NCBI RefSeq assembly: GCF_004124275.1
Contig: NZ_CP027218.1
Location: 1,057,501-1,121,500 of the forward strand
From: Pseudomonas sp. DTU12.3
GTDB taxonomy: Bacteria; Pseudomonadota; Gammaproteobacteria; Pseudomonadales; Pseudomonadaceae
Reading direction: 5' to 3'
DNA: 64,000 nucleotides
The notes under the pieces are model-generated. The model was given only the letters and a program-made list of their open reading frames with translations. It was not told the origin of the DNA and did not search any database. The number at the start of each line of letters is the position of its first letter. Positions within the stretch are counted from its first letter, which is position 1. Shown here piece after piece: positions 28,700 to 36,550 of this stretch. A program made the translations under genes and the position numbers.

Positions 28700-29800
28700 A
28701 TGCTTGCCCGAAATATCATTAAATCGATTGTATTTCTTCTTCTTGTGCTGATCTTTTCCGCTGTGCTTGGCTGGCGCTTCTGGGCGCCACCGCAAGCGGC
28801 TGCCGACCAGCGCATCCCGAGTACTCGGGTCGGTCTGGCCGTGGCCACAAAACAACCGTACACCTACTACCTTGAAGCGATCGGCAAACTGGAAGCGCAG
28901 CGTCAGGTGCTGGTTTCGGCCGAAGTCAGCGGCAAAGTAGTAGACATCGATTTCGAGTCCGGCGATCAAGTGGCGGCGGGGCAGGTCCTGCTCAAACTCA
29001 ATGACGCGCCGGAACAGGGCGAACTGGTACGCCTCAAGGGTGAGTTCGAATCGGCCAAGGCGCAATTCAGCCGCGTCCAGGAATTGGCCAAAACGGGTGC
29101 AGAAAGCCGTCGTGCCTTCGACAGTGCCCGTGCGCAATACGACGCGGCCAAAGGCGACATGGAACGGATGCAGGCGCAGATTGCCCAGCGTCATATCCGT
29201 GCGCCATTTGCCGGCACCCTCGGTATTCGCCAGGCGCACCTCGGCCAATATCTGCAGGCTGGCAGCGCCGTAGCAACCCTGACGGATCCCGGCGTGCTGC
29301 GGGTCAACTTCACCCTCGCCGAACGCGATGGCTCGCGAGTGCAACTGGGCCAGACGGTGCAAGCCAAGGTCGATGCCTGGGCGGACCAGACGTTTGCCGG
29401 GAAGATCGTCGCGGTCGATCCGCAGATCAACCAGTCCCACACCATCAACGTGCAAGCTGTCATCACCGATACCAAAAAACTCCTGCGTCCAGGCATGTAT
29501 GCACGGGTCTCGGTGACGTTGCCGCAAACCGCCGAATTGCTCATCCCGGAAACCGCCATCACCTACAACGCCTATGGCGAGAGTGTGTTCTCGGTCTACA
29601 CCGACGAAGCCGGTGTGCAGAAGGTCAAGCGTGAAAGCATCAAGGTCGGCGAGCGTCGCGATGGCTGGGCCGTAGTCGACAAGGGCTTGAGCGACGGTGC
29701 GCAGGTGGTGACATCAGGACAATTGAAACTGCATGACGGCGTCGCCGTGGAAGGTATCCCGGACACGATCGCTCTCAAACTCAGCGGGCTGGAAAAATGA
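28700..29800 (+). CDS. RND efflux periplasmic adaptor (membrane fusion protein)
   Basis: The 366-residue adaptor links an inner-membrane RND pump to an outer-membrane channel. It has an N-terminal membrane anchor at about residues 7-28 and the lipoyl-like halves VSAEVSGKVVDIDFESGDQVAAGQ and IRAPFAGTLGI. Between these lies a short helical hairpin, and beta-barrel and membrane-proximal domains follow. The ATG follows AAGGGAG. It overlaps the pump gene by four bases. The terminator upstream suggests that the promoter lies at about 28640-28690, where the sequence is AT-rich. Confidence 0.93.
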   Translation: MLARNIIKSIVFLLLVLIFSAVLGWRFWAPPQAAADQRIPSTRVGLAVATKQPYTYYLEAIGKLEAQRQVLVSAEVSGKVVDIDFESGDQVAAGQVLLKLNDAPEQGELVRLKGEFESAKAQFSRVQELAKTGAESRRAFDSARAQYDAAKGDMERMQAQIAQRHIRAPFAGTLGIRQAHLGQYLQAGSAVATLTDPGVLRVNFTLAERDGSRVQLGQTVQAKVDAWADQTFAGKIVAVDPQINQSHTINVQAVITDTKKLLRPGMYARVSVTLPQTAELLIPETAITYNAYGESVFSVYTDEAGVQKVKRESIKVGERRDGWAVVDKGLSDGAQVVTSGQLKLHDGVAVEGIPDTIALKLSGLEK

Positions 29801-32800
29801 ATTTCACCGACCTCTTTCTTCGCCGGCCGGTGCTGGCCGTGGTGGTCAGCACGCTGATCCTGTTGTTCGGCGTCCGTGCGCTGATGAACCTGCCGATCCG
29901 CCAGTATCCGATGCTGGAAACGTCGACCATCACGGTCACGACCCAATATCCGGGTGCCTCTTCGGAGCTGATGCAAGGCTTCGTCACGCAGCCGATCAGC
30001 CAGGCGGTGGCCTCGGTCGAGGGCATCGATTATCTGTCTTCGGCTTCGACCCAAGGTCGCAGCCAGGTGACGATCCGCATGGCGCTCAACAGTGATTCCA
30101 TCGCGGCGCTGACCGAGGTCATGGCCAAGGTCAACCAGATCAAATATCGCTTGCCCAAGGATGCCTACGACCCGGTGGTGGAACGCACCTCGGGTGGTTT
30201 CACCAGCGTGGCTTACGTGGCGTTTGCCAGTTCCAACCTGACCATTCCGGAAATGTCGGACTACATTTCCCGCGTCGTTGAACCGATGTTCGCCGGCATC
30301 GAAGGCGTGGCCAAGATCAACATCATGGGCGAGCAGAAACTCTCCATGCGCCTGTGGCTCGACCCGCAACGCCTGGCCGGCTACGGCATGACCGGACAGG
30401 ACGTTTCGACCGCCATCGAAGGCAACAACTTCCAGGCCGCACCCGGCCAGGTCAAAGGCTTGTATGTGGTCAGCAACCTGCGGGTCAACACTGACCTGAA
30501 CAGCGTCGAAGACTTCCGCGACATGGTGCTGCGCAACGATAACGGCAACATCATTCGAGTGCGCGATGTCGGCACGGTCGAGCTGAATGCGGCATCGACC
30601 GATACCAGCGGTGCGATGAGCGATGTGCCGGCGCTGTTCCTCGGTCTCGATGCGGCGCCCACCGGCAACCCGCTGGTGATCGTCAAGCGCGTGCGTGAGT
30701 TGCTGCCACAGATCCAGGAAACCCTGCCACCGGGCGTGACCGTGCAGATTCCTTTCGAAGTCGCGCACTTCATTCAGTCGTCGATCGATGAGGTGTCTTA
30801 CACCCTGCTCGAAGCGCTGGTGATCGTGGTGCTGGTGATCTACCTCTGCCTGGGCACGTTCCGCACGGTACTGATTCCGCTGGTGACGATTCCGTTGTCG
30901 ATGCTCGGCGCGGCGATGCTCATGCAGATGTTCGGCTTCAGTCTCAATTTGCTGACCTTGCTTGCGATGGTTCTGGCCATCGGACTGGTGGTGGACGACG
31001 CCATCGTCGTGGTGGAAAACGTCCACCGGCATATCGAGGAGGGCAAGACTCCGTTCGATGCGGCGCTGATCGGCGCGCGGGAAGTGGCCGGACCAGTGGT
31101 GGCGATGACCTTCACGCTGGCGGCGGTGTATGCCCCGATCGGCTTGATGGGCGGCCTCACCGGTACACTGTTCAAAGAATTCGCGTTGACCCTGGCCGGC
31201 GCCGTGGTGATTTCCGGCATCGTCGCGCTGACCTTGTCGCCGATCATGAGTACGCGTTTGCTGGATGCGAAAACCAGCGAAGGTTTCATGGCGGTCAAGG
31301 CTGATCGCTTCTTCCAGAACCTGTCGCGTCGTTACGGCGTGCTGCTCGGCGGTTCGCTGGCGCGGCGCTGGATCAGCCTGACCGTGGCCCTGGTGATCTT
31401 CTTCAGCCTGCCGTTTCTCTATCGCTCGGCGCAGACCGAACTGGCGCCGCTGGAAGACCAGAACATTTTGCTGACCGCGATCAAGGCACCGCAGCACGCC
31501 AACCTGAATTACCTCGAGGCCTACGCACACAAGCTCTACGAGACCTTCAACGAAATTCCCGAGGGCTACAGCAACTGGGTGGCCAACGGTACTGACGGCC
31601 TGTCCAACAGCGTCGGCGGGATCAACCTCGTGGACTGGGAAAAACGCGGCCGCGACGCCAATACCATTCAGCCGGATTTGCAGGCCAAGGTGAACCAGAT
31701 CGAAGGCACGAGCATTTTCGTGTTCCAGATGCCACCTCTGCCGGGTTCCACCGGTGGCTTGCCGGTGCAGATGGTGATCCGCAGCGATCAGGATTACCTG
31801 GCGCTGTTCAACGTGATGGATCAGCTCAAGAAATCGGCGCAGGCCAGCGGTCTGTTCGCGGTGGTCGACAGCGATCTGGACTTCAACAATCCAGTGGTGG
31901 AGATTCAGGTCGATCGCGCCAAGGCGAACGCCCTGGGCATTCGCATGCAGGACATCGGCGAGACGCTGAACAGTCTGATCGGTGAGAAGTACGTCAACCG
32001 GTTCTCGTTCCACGGTCGCTCGTACGATGTGATTCCACAGTCGATCTCTTCGGACCGCCTGACCCCGGAAACCCTCAAGCTCTACTACGTCAAGGATCAG
32101 AAGGGCAATCCGGTGCCGTTGTCGACGCTGGCAACTCTCAGCGTCAAGGTCGAGCCGAATCGCCTGACTCAGTTCAACCAACAGAACTCCGCGACGTTCC
32201 AGGCCATTCCGGCACCGGGCGTGACGCTGGGGGCTGCGGTGGAGTTCCTGCAAAAACAATCGGAAAGTTTCCCCGCCGGCTTCAGTTTCGACTGGCAGTC
32301 CGACGCGCGCCAATACGTGCAGGAAGGCAACAGCCTGGCGTTCACCTTCGGTCTGGCCCTGGTGATCATCTACCTGGTGCTGAGCGTGCAGTACGAGAGC
32401 TTCCGCGATCCGTTCATCATCCTGATCAGCGTGCCGCTGTCGATCTGTGGCGCACTGGTGCCGCTGGCGCTGGGCATGACTTCGATGAACATCTACACGC
32501 AGATCGGTTTGATCACCCTGATCGGGTTGATCAGCAAGCACGGGATTCTGATGGTCGCGTTTGCCAACGAACTGCAGCGCAAGCAAGGCATGGATCGTGT
32601 GCAAGCCATTCAGCACGCCGCGCAAGTTCGCCTGCGGCCGATCCTGATGACCACTGCGGCGATGGTGGTCGGTCTGGCGCCGTTGCTGTTCGCCAGTGGT
32701 GCCGGCGCCAACAGCCGTTTCGGCCTGGGCCTGGTGATTGTGGTGGGGATGCTCATCGGTACGTTGTTCACCCTGTTCATTCTGCCGTCGGTCTACACCC

Positions 32801-32874
32801 TGCTGAGTTCGATCAAGCAGTCGGCCAGCGTCCCTGAAACCGCTTTGGCCAGTGCGCCGCAAACCACCTTCTGA
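29797..32874 (+). CDS. RND efflux transporter, inner-membrane pump
   Basis: The 1025-residue protein is a full-length resistance-nodulation-division pump that uses the proton gradient to expel small molecules. It opens with NFTDLFLRRPVLAVVVSTLI, the start of the first of twelve helices. The proton-relay pair appears in GLVVDDAIVVVENVHRH near residue 398. Duplicated halves and large periplasmic loops are present, and late helices contain TLIGLISKHGILMV. Overall it resembles the multidrug (HAE-1) type. The drug or metabolite is unknown; the neighbouring flavin oxygenases suggest that it exports their product or substrate. Confidence 0.94.
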   Translation: MNFTDLFLRRPVLAVVVSTLILLFGVRALMNLPIRQYPMLETSTITVTTQYPGASSELMQGFVTQPISQAVASVEGIDYLSSASTQGRSQVTIRMALNSDSIAALTEVMAKVNQIKYRLPKDAYDPVVERTSGGFTSVAYVAFASSNLTIPEMSDYISRVVEPMFAGIEGVAKINIMGEQKLSMRLWLDPQRLAGYGMTGQDVSTAIEGNNFQAAPGQVKGLYVVSNLRVNTDLNSVEDFRDMVLRNDNGNIIRVRDVGTVELNAASTDTSGAMSDVPALFLGLDAAPTGNPLVIVKRVRELLPQIQETLPPGVTVQIPFEVAHFIQSSIDEVSYTLLEALVIVVLVIYLCLGTFRTVLIPLVTIPLSMLGAAMLMQMFGFSLNLLTLLAMVLAIGLVVDDAIVVVENVHRHIEEGKTPFDAALIGAREVAGPVVAMTFTLAAVYAPIGLMGGLTGTLFKEFALTLAGAVVISGIVALTLSPIMSTRLLDAKTSEGFMAVKADRFFQNLSRRYGVLLGGSLARRWISLTVALVIFFSLPFLYRSAQTELAPLEDQNILLTAIKAPQHANLNYLEAYAHKLYETFNEIPEGYSNWVANGTDGLSNSVGGINLVDWEKRGRDANTIQPDLQAKVNQIEGTSIFVFQMPPLPGSTGGLPVQMVIRSDQDYLALFNVMDQLKKSAQASGLFAVVDSDLDFNNPVVEIQVDRAKANALGIRMQDIGETLNSLIGEKYVNRFSFHGRSYDVIPQSISSDRLTPETLKLYYVKDQKGNPVPLSTLATLSVKVEPNRLTQFNQQNSATFQAIPAPGVTLGAAVEFLQKQSESFPAGFSFDWQSDARQYVQEGNSLAFTFGLALVIIYLVLSVQYESFRDPFIILISVPLSICGALVPLALGMTSMNIYTQIGLITLIGLISKHGILMVAFANELQRKQGMDRVQAIQHAAQVRLRPILMTTAAMVVGLAPLLFASGAGANSRFGLGLVIVVGMLIGTLFTLFILPSVYTLLSSIKQSASVPETALASAPQTTF

Positions 32875-32884
32875 GGACGTTTTC

Positions 32885-34336
32885 ATGTATCGGATTACAC
32901 GCTTCATGCTGGCGCCTCTGGCGGTATCGATCCTGTTGTCGGCGGGTTGTGTGAACTACGCCGGGATCAATCACCAAGGCAAATTGTTATCGCTTGGCGA
33001 GGCGCCTTCCGACAGCCTCAAAGACAAACTGCCGCCGGCCGCATGGCCGAGCAGCGACTGGTGGACATCGTTGGGTGATCCACGCCTCGGCGCGCTGATC
33101 GAGGAGGCTTATGCGAGCAACCCGGATTTGCAGGAAGTCACGGCGCGGGTGGCCAAGGCCAATGCGTTTCTCGACTTGCGCGACGCCGAACGCTATCCGC
33201 AAATGGACGCCGAGGCCGGCGTCACTCGCGGTCGACTGTCGAAGTTCGAGGATTACAGCGGCGAGGGTCACAAGTACTTCACCGCGCGCAATCTGGCGGT
33301 CAATTTCAATTACACCTTCGACCTCTGGGGCGGCCAGCGTGCCGCCTGGGAGTCGGCGCTGAACAGTGCGATGGCTGCGGAAGTCGATCTGCAATCGTCG
33401 CGCCTGATTCTGACCGTCAACGTGGTCAAGGCCTACAACCAGCTGGCCTATGCCTGGCAGGTGTCGGAGCTCAATCGCCGCGATCTGGAGCGTCTGAGCA
33501 AACTGGTCGAGCTGACCGATTCACGCTACGGCTCGGGGCTCGATAACCTGTCGCAACTCAAACAGGTGCAGAGCCTCAAGGCGCGTTCGGAATCGACACT
33601 GATTGGCGCCAACGAGGACATCGAAATCGCTCGTCTGCAATTGTCGGCGCTGATCGGCAAAGGCGTCGATCGCGCGCAGACCATCGAACGTCCGGCAAGT
33701 CTGCAAGCCAGCGTCGTGGCGTTGCCCGCGCAATTGCCGGCGCAACTGCTCGGACGCCGTCCGGACATCGTCGCGGCGCGCTGGCGCGTCGAAGCCGAAA
33801 ACAAAAACATCGACGCGGTGAAGACCACGTTCTATCCCAACATCAATCTGGTCGCCGCCGCAGGCTCGCACGCGCTGACCGGGGATGCGCTGTTCGCCGG
33901 CGTCAGCAAGTTCTGGAACGTTGCGCCAACGGTGACGCTGCCGATCTTCGATGCCGGGCGCCTGCGCTCCGACCTCAAGGCTGGCAATGCGCAGCTGGAC
34001 GGCTCGATCGCGCAGTACAACCGCGTGCTCAGTTCGGCCCTGCACGAGGTGGCGATTTCGGTGACGCAATTGCGCTCATTCGAACAGCAGATTGTCGTGC
34101 AGCGTGATGCCTGCACGATTGCCCAGTCGTCTTACGATCTGTCGCAGTCACGCTACAAGGCCGGGGAGGACACGTTCCTCGATGCGCTAAACATCGAGCA
34201 ACAATTGATTCAGGACGAAATGCGTTTGGCATTCCTCAACAGCAAGCACATCGACAGCTCGATTTCGTTGATGGCAGCGCTGGGCGGCGGGTTCCAGGAG
34301 CAGCCGTTGCAGGGCGAGAAGAGCGCTGGACTGTAG
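32885..34336 (+). CDS. RND outer-membrane channel lipoprotein, OprM/NodT family
   Basis: The 483-residue protein is the TolC-like exit duct of the tripartite pump. It has a signal peptide with lipobox LLSAGC (lipidated cysteine near residue 23). It also has two outer-membrane-factor repeats, with ADWWTSLGDPRLGALIEEA-type and LGRRPDIVAARWRVEAENKNI motifs. The ATG at 32885 follows TGAGGAC, ten bases after the pump stop; an in-frame start inside the pump gene was not chosen. With the two upstream genes it forms a complete efflux operon. Confidence 0.93.
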   Translation: MYRITRFMLAPLAVSILLSAGCVNYAGINHQGKLLSLGEAPSDSLKDKLPPAAWPSSDWWTSLGDPRLGALIEEAYASNPDLQEVTARVAKANAFLDLRDAERYPQMDAEAGVTRGRLSKFEDYSGEGHKYFTARNLAVNFNYTFDLWGGQRAAWESALNSAMAAEVDLQSSRLILTVNVVKAYNQLAYAWQVSELNRRDLERLSKLVELTDSRYGSGLDNLSQLKQVQSLKARSESTLIGANEDIEIARLQLSALIGKGVDRAQTIERPASLQASVVALPAQLPAQLLGRRPDIVAARWRVEAENKNIDAVKTTFYPNINLVAAAGSHALTGDALFAGVSKFWNVAPTVTLPIFDAGRLRSDLKAGNAQLDGSIAQYNRVLSSALHEVAISVTQLRSFEQQIVVQRDACTIAQSSYDLSQSRYKAGEDTFLDALNIEQQLIQDEMRLAFLNSKHIDSSISLMAALGGGFQEQPLQGEKSAGL

Positions 34337-34386
34337 TCTCAGACGTGCCGTAGCCACCGGGACGGCTGTCGCGGGAGAGGGGCTTG

Positions 34387-34416
34387 TTGTGTATAGTCTT
34401 ACTGTTCTCGTATAGA
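34387..34416 (+). promoter_or_regulatory. Promoter of the ArsR-type gene with a diverged operator
   Basis: TTGTGT, 18 bases and TATAGA (34411-34416) form a modest sigma-70 promoter. AGTCTTACTGTTCTCGTATA (34395-34414) matches the 27305 dyad at 12 of 20 positions, including the central CTGT and the CGTA half, in the same place relative to the -10. It is possibly a weaker autoregulatory site. Confidence 0.4.
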
Positions 34417-34465
34417 CGAATTCAAGCAAGTTTTCTCCCGCCTATATCCTCAAGGGTACCTACCT

Positions 34466-34831
34466 ATGAACGTCCCGAATCACCCCAATCAGGACCAGAT
34501 CCTTCTTGAAAATGTTCTGTCTGCATTGGGCAGCCCGTTGCGTCTGACCGTGTTGAAAGTGTTGGCCGATGGCCAGGAACATCCATGCGGCCGGATTCTT
34601 CGGGGCGCATCGAAGTCGACCATGACTCACCACTGGCGAGTCCTGCGGGACAGCGGTCTGATTTGGCAACGGCCTTACGGTCGGGAAAACCTGCTGTCGC
34701 TACGTCGCGAAGACATGGACGTGCGTTTTCCCGGCTTGCTCGACTCGCTGCTCACGGCAGTCAAGTTCGATGAACAGACCGTCGATGTGATCAGCAAGCA
34801 TCAGGTAACCGAAGACAGCACTACCGAGTGA
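34466..34831 (+). CDS. ArsR/SmtB-type winged-helix regulator
   Basis: The 121-residue protein has a single winged helix-turn-helix domain: ENVLSALGSPLRLTVLKVLADG, then the recognition helix region SKSTMTHHWRVLRDSGLIWQRPYGRE. No CxC metal site of ArsR or SmtB is present; the only cysteine is in HPCGRI. It is therefore probably a small-molecule or redox-responsive member. It lies between the efflux operon and the UbiC-like gene. It is the best local candidate to bind the dyads in the oxygenase and reductase promoters, since ArsR-family repressors often bind between -35 and -10. Confidence 0.87.
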   Translation: MNVPNHPNQDQILLENVLSALGSPLRLTVLKVLADGQEHPCGRILRGASKSTMTHHWRVLRDSGLIWQRPYGRENLLSLRREDMDVRFPGLLDSLLTAVKFDEQTVDVISKHQVTEDSTTE

Positions 34832-34843
34832 CAACGACAACGC

Positions 34844-34872
34844 GGCGCTGAAGGATTCGTTCTTCAGCGCCA
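34844..34872. other. Perfect 10-bp hairpin between the regulator and the UbiC-like gene
   Basis: GGCGCTGAAG and CTTCAGCGCC flank a 9-base loop. There is no T-tract, so it may be an RNA-stability element or a weak attenuator. Confidence 0.45.
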
Positions 34873-34911
34873 GCAATGGATTGACGATCAACAGGGAGGT
34901 TGAGTGCAGTT

Positions 34912-35472
34912 ATGGATACGAGTCATTACTGGTCGTCGCGACCACTGGCGCAATTGACCGGCGCGGAGCAGCACTGGCTGTTTCTGCCTGGCGCACTGAC
35001 ACCGCGCCTGAAGGCCATGGGCGCCTATTCCATCGAAGTCGTCGAGCAGTTCCAGGGCGCGCTCAACCCGGATGAGGCGCACGCATTGGAGGTGCCCGCG
35101 CAGAGCACGGGCTGGGTGCGTGAAGTGGTGATGAAGCTGGATGGCGAGGCGTGCGTCACGGCGCGCAGCCTGACCAGCATGCCAGCGCTGAGCAGCGACT
35201 GGGCAGAGTTGAATAACTACGGCGGACGCCCACTGGCGGAGATTCTCTACGCTTCGGAGCAGACCCTGCGCGAGCCGTTTCAGTGTGCTTTGTTATCCCC
35301 CGGTGCGCCGTTGGCGGCACTGTCCCATCGCTTCGCGCCACAGGCCAAACGCCTGTTGGCGCGGCGTTCGCGTTTCACCCGCAATGGTTCGCCGCTGCTG
35401 GTCAGCGAGTGCTTTTTGCCCGCATTCTGGGCCCGCATCGAGTACACCTCGGGTCTGAAATCCGCCTCATGA
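34912..35472 (+). CDS. Chorismate lyase-like protein (UbiC family)
   Basis: UbiC splits chorismate into 4-hydroxybenzoate and pyruvate. The 186-residue product is a little longer than E. coli UbiC (165). It keeps the core patterns W-x-RE in GWVREVVMKLDGE (the substrate-binding Arg), the GRPLAEILY segment, and the late RRSRF...SPLLVSECFLP with the catalytic Glu. The start is uncertain: an ATG within GTTATGGAT is preferred over a TTG 12 bases upstream. The ubiquinone-pathway ubiC normally sits beside ubiA, which is absent, so this is probably a paralogue dedicated to this module. Confidence 0.78.
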   Translation: MDTSHYWSSRPLAQLTGAEQHWLFLPGALTPRLKAMGAYSIEVVEQFQGALNPDEAHALEVPAQSTGWVREVVMKLDGEACVTARSLTSMPALSSDWAELNNYGGRPLAEILYASEQTLREPFQCALLSPGAPLAALSHRFAPQAKRLLARRSRFTRNGSPLLVSECFLPAFWARIEYTSGLKSAS

Positions 35473-35480
35473 GTTGAAGC

Positions 35481-35504
35481 CTTGCGGGAGCACGCTCCCG
35501 CAAG
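35481..35504. terminator. Bidirectional hairpin between convergent genes
   Basis: CTTGCGGGAG and CTCCCGCAAG form a perfect 10-bp stem with a four-base loop. It lies between the converging UbiC-like gene and the short LysR gene. There is little T-run on either side. Confidence 0.55.
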
Positions 35505-35505
35505 A

Positions 35506-35781
35506 TCACAGCCGAATCACCGCTTCAATCTGACTGATCGCCGGGGTCAACGCCTGCGCCAGTTGTTGCGCTTTGAAGGTCGGATGCATGCTGCGCGACG
35601 AGCGCAGAAACAACGGATCATCGAAGCGCTTGCGCAGCCGCGCGAGCGATCCACTGATGGCCGGTTGTTTGACGTTCAGGCGCTCGGCAGTGCGGGATAC
35701 GCTGCGCTCACGAAACAACACCAGAAAGGTGATGATCAGGTTCAGGTCGATATCCGCGAAGTTGTCTTCATTGAATAGCAT
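35506..35781 (-). CDS. LysR-type DNA-binding domain only (truncated regulator)
   Basis: The 91-residue product holds a complete LysR winged helix-turn-helix (IDLNLIITFLVLFRERSVSR and VKQPAISGSLARLRKRFDD) and part of the linker helix. It then stops at a normal TGA. The usual 200-residue effector domain is absent, and a hairpin follows directly. It is either a decayed regulator or a free DNA-binding/dimerising domain. The ATG at 35781 follows AGGGAAG. It is encoded next to the flavin reductase gene on the same strand and could be co-transcribed with it. Confidence 0.7.
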   Translation of the reverse strand: MLFNEDNFADIDLNLIITFLVLFRERSVSRTAERLNVKQPAISGSLARLRKRFDDPLFLRSSRSMHPTFKAQQLAQALTPAISQIEAVIRL

Positions 35782-35848
35782 GGGCACTTCCCTGTTTTGA
35801 CCGGCGGGCCGACGTGCAGCGCTGCCGCACGTCAACCCGCAGGCACAA

Positions 35849-36355
35849 TCACTGATCCGGGGCCAGGCGCAACTCGTCGTTCAGACGGTAGTAATTGCGA
35901 TTGAAGTAGACGAGGCCTTCCGTGGCTTCGCTGTGCTGCAGTTCGAGGATTTCACAGTAAAAGATGCTGTGAGTGCCGACCTCGTCGATCTTGGCGACAC
36001 GGCAATCGAGGCTGACCAACGCCTCGGCAATCACTGGCGAACCGGTCACCAGAGTCTGGCAGTTGACGCTGGAAAAGCGCTCCTGCATGGTCAACTGCCG
36101 GTTGGCAAATGCCCCGGAAGTCGATTGATGGCCACCGGTCAGCACGTTCACGCACAGCACGCCGTTGGTTTTGAAATGCTCGTGATTGGACGACGAGCGA
36201 TTGACACACACCAGCAGCGTTGGCGGCGAATCCGTCACGCTGCACACCGCCGAAGCGGTAAACCCGAAACGCCCGGCGGGGCCATCGGTTGTGACGATGG
36301 TGACAGCACTTCCCAGCATCGCCATTGCATTACGAAACTCCGTTGAATCAACCAC
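35849..36355 (-). CDS. Flavin reductase, two-component monooxygenase partner
   Basis: This 168-residue protein belongs to the HpaC/RutF-type flavin reductase family. It has the FMN-binding split-barrel pattern AVTIVTTDGPAGRFGFTASAVCSVTDSPPTLLVCVNRSS in its first 60 residues, VLCVNVL, and the GTHSIFYCEIL strand with the family's conserved His. Such enzymes reduce FMN or FAD with NAD(P)H and hand it to an oxygenase. Its promoter carries the same dyad as the two oxygenase promoters about 9-10 kb away, so it is inferred to serve one or both. It is transcribed leftward, before the short LysR gene. Confidence 0.88.
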   Translation of the reverse strand: MVDSTEFRNAMAMLGSAVTIVTTDGPAGRFGFTASAVCSVTDSPPTLLVCVNRSSSNHEHFKTNGVLCVNVLTGGHQSTSGAFANRQLTMQERFSSVNCQTLVTGSPVIAEALVSLDCRVAKIDEVGTHSIFYCEILELQHSEATEGLVYFNRNYYRLNDELRLAPDQ

Positions 36356-36458
36356 AGCGTCACCTCATTCCATGTAGGTCATTGGGAGCCGATCCGTTCT
36401 TCCTTGTCCGTTGTCGTTGTGCGAAAACGGTATCGGGCAACACGTTCGCTCTGGCGAT

Positions 36459-36486
36459 ATAGTACGTATGTATACGTACCTTGCAA
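36459..36486 (-). promoter_or_regulatory. Flavin reductase promoter with embedded dyad operator
   Basis: Read leftward, TTGCAA (36486-36481), a 16-base spacer and TACTAT (36464-36459) form the promoter. GTACG-TATGTATA-CGTAC (36462-36479) lies between them and matches the oxygenase dyads in arm spacing and central TGTA. The outermost base of each arm differs. Transcription would begin about 97 bases before the reductase ATG. Confidence 0.7.
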
Positions 36487-36550
36487 GCTATTCCTTGTGC
36501 TTATTTTGCAGAAATATTCGCCCGCGTGATCAACCGGCAATGCACACCTT

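Noticed and set aside
29596..32907. A 1103-codon open frame on the minus strand opposite the RND pump
   Set aside because: It is a shadow of the GC-rich RND gene. The product is a run of His, Gln, Arg and Asp with no domain, and the plus strand carries an unmistakable pump.
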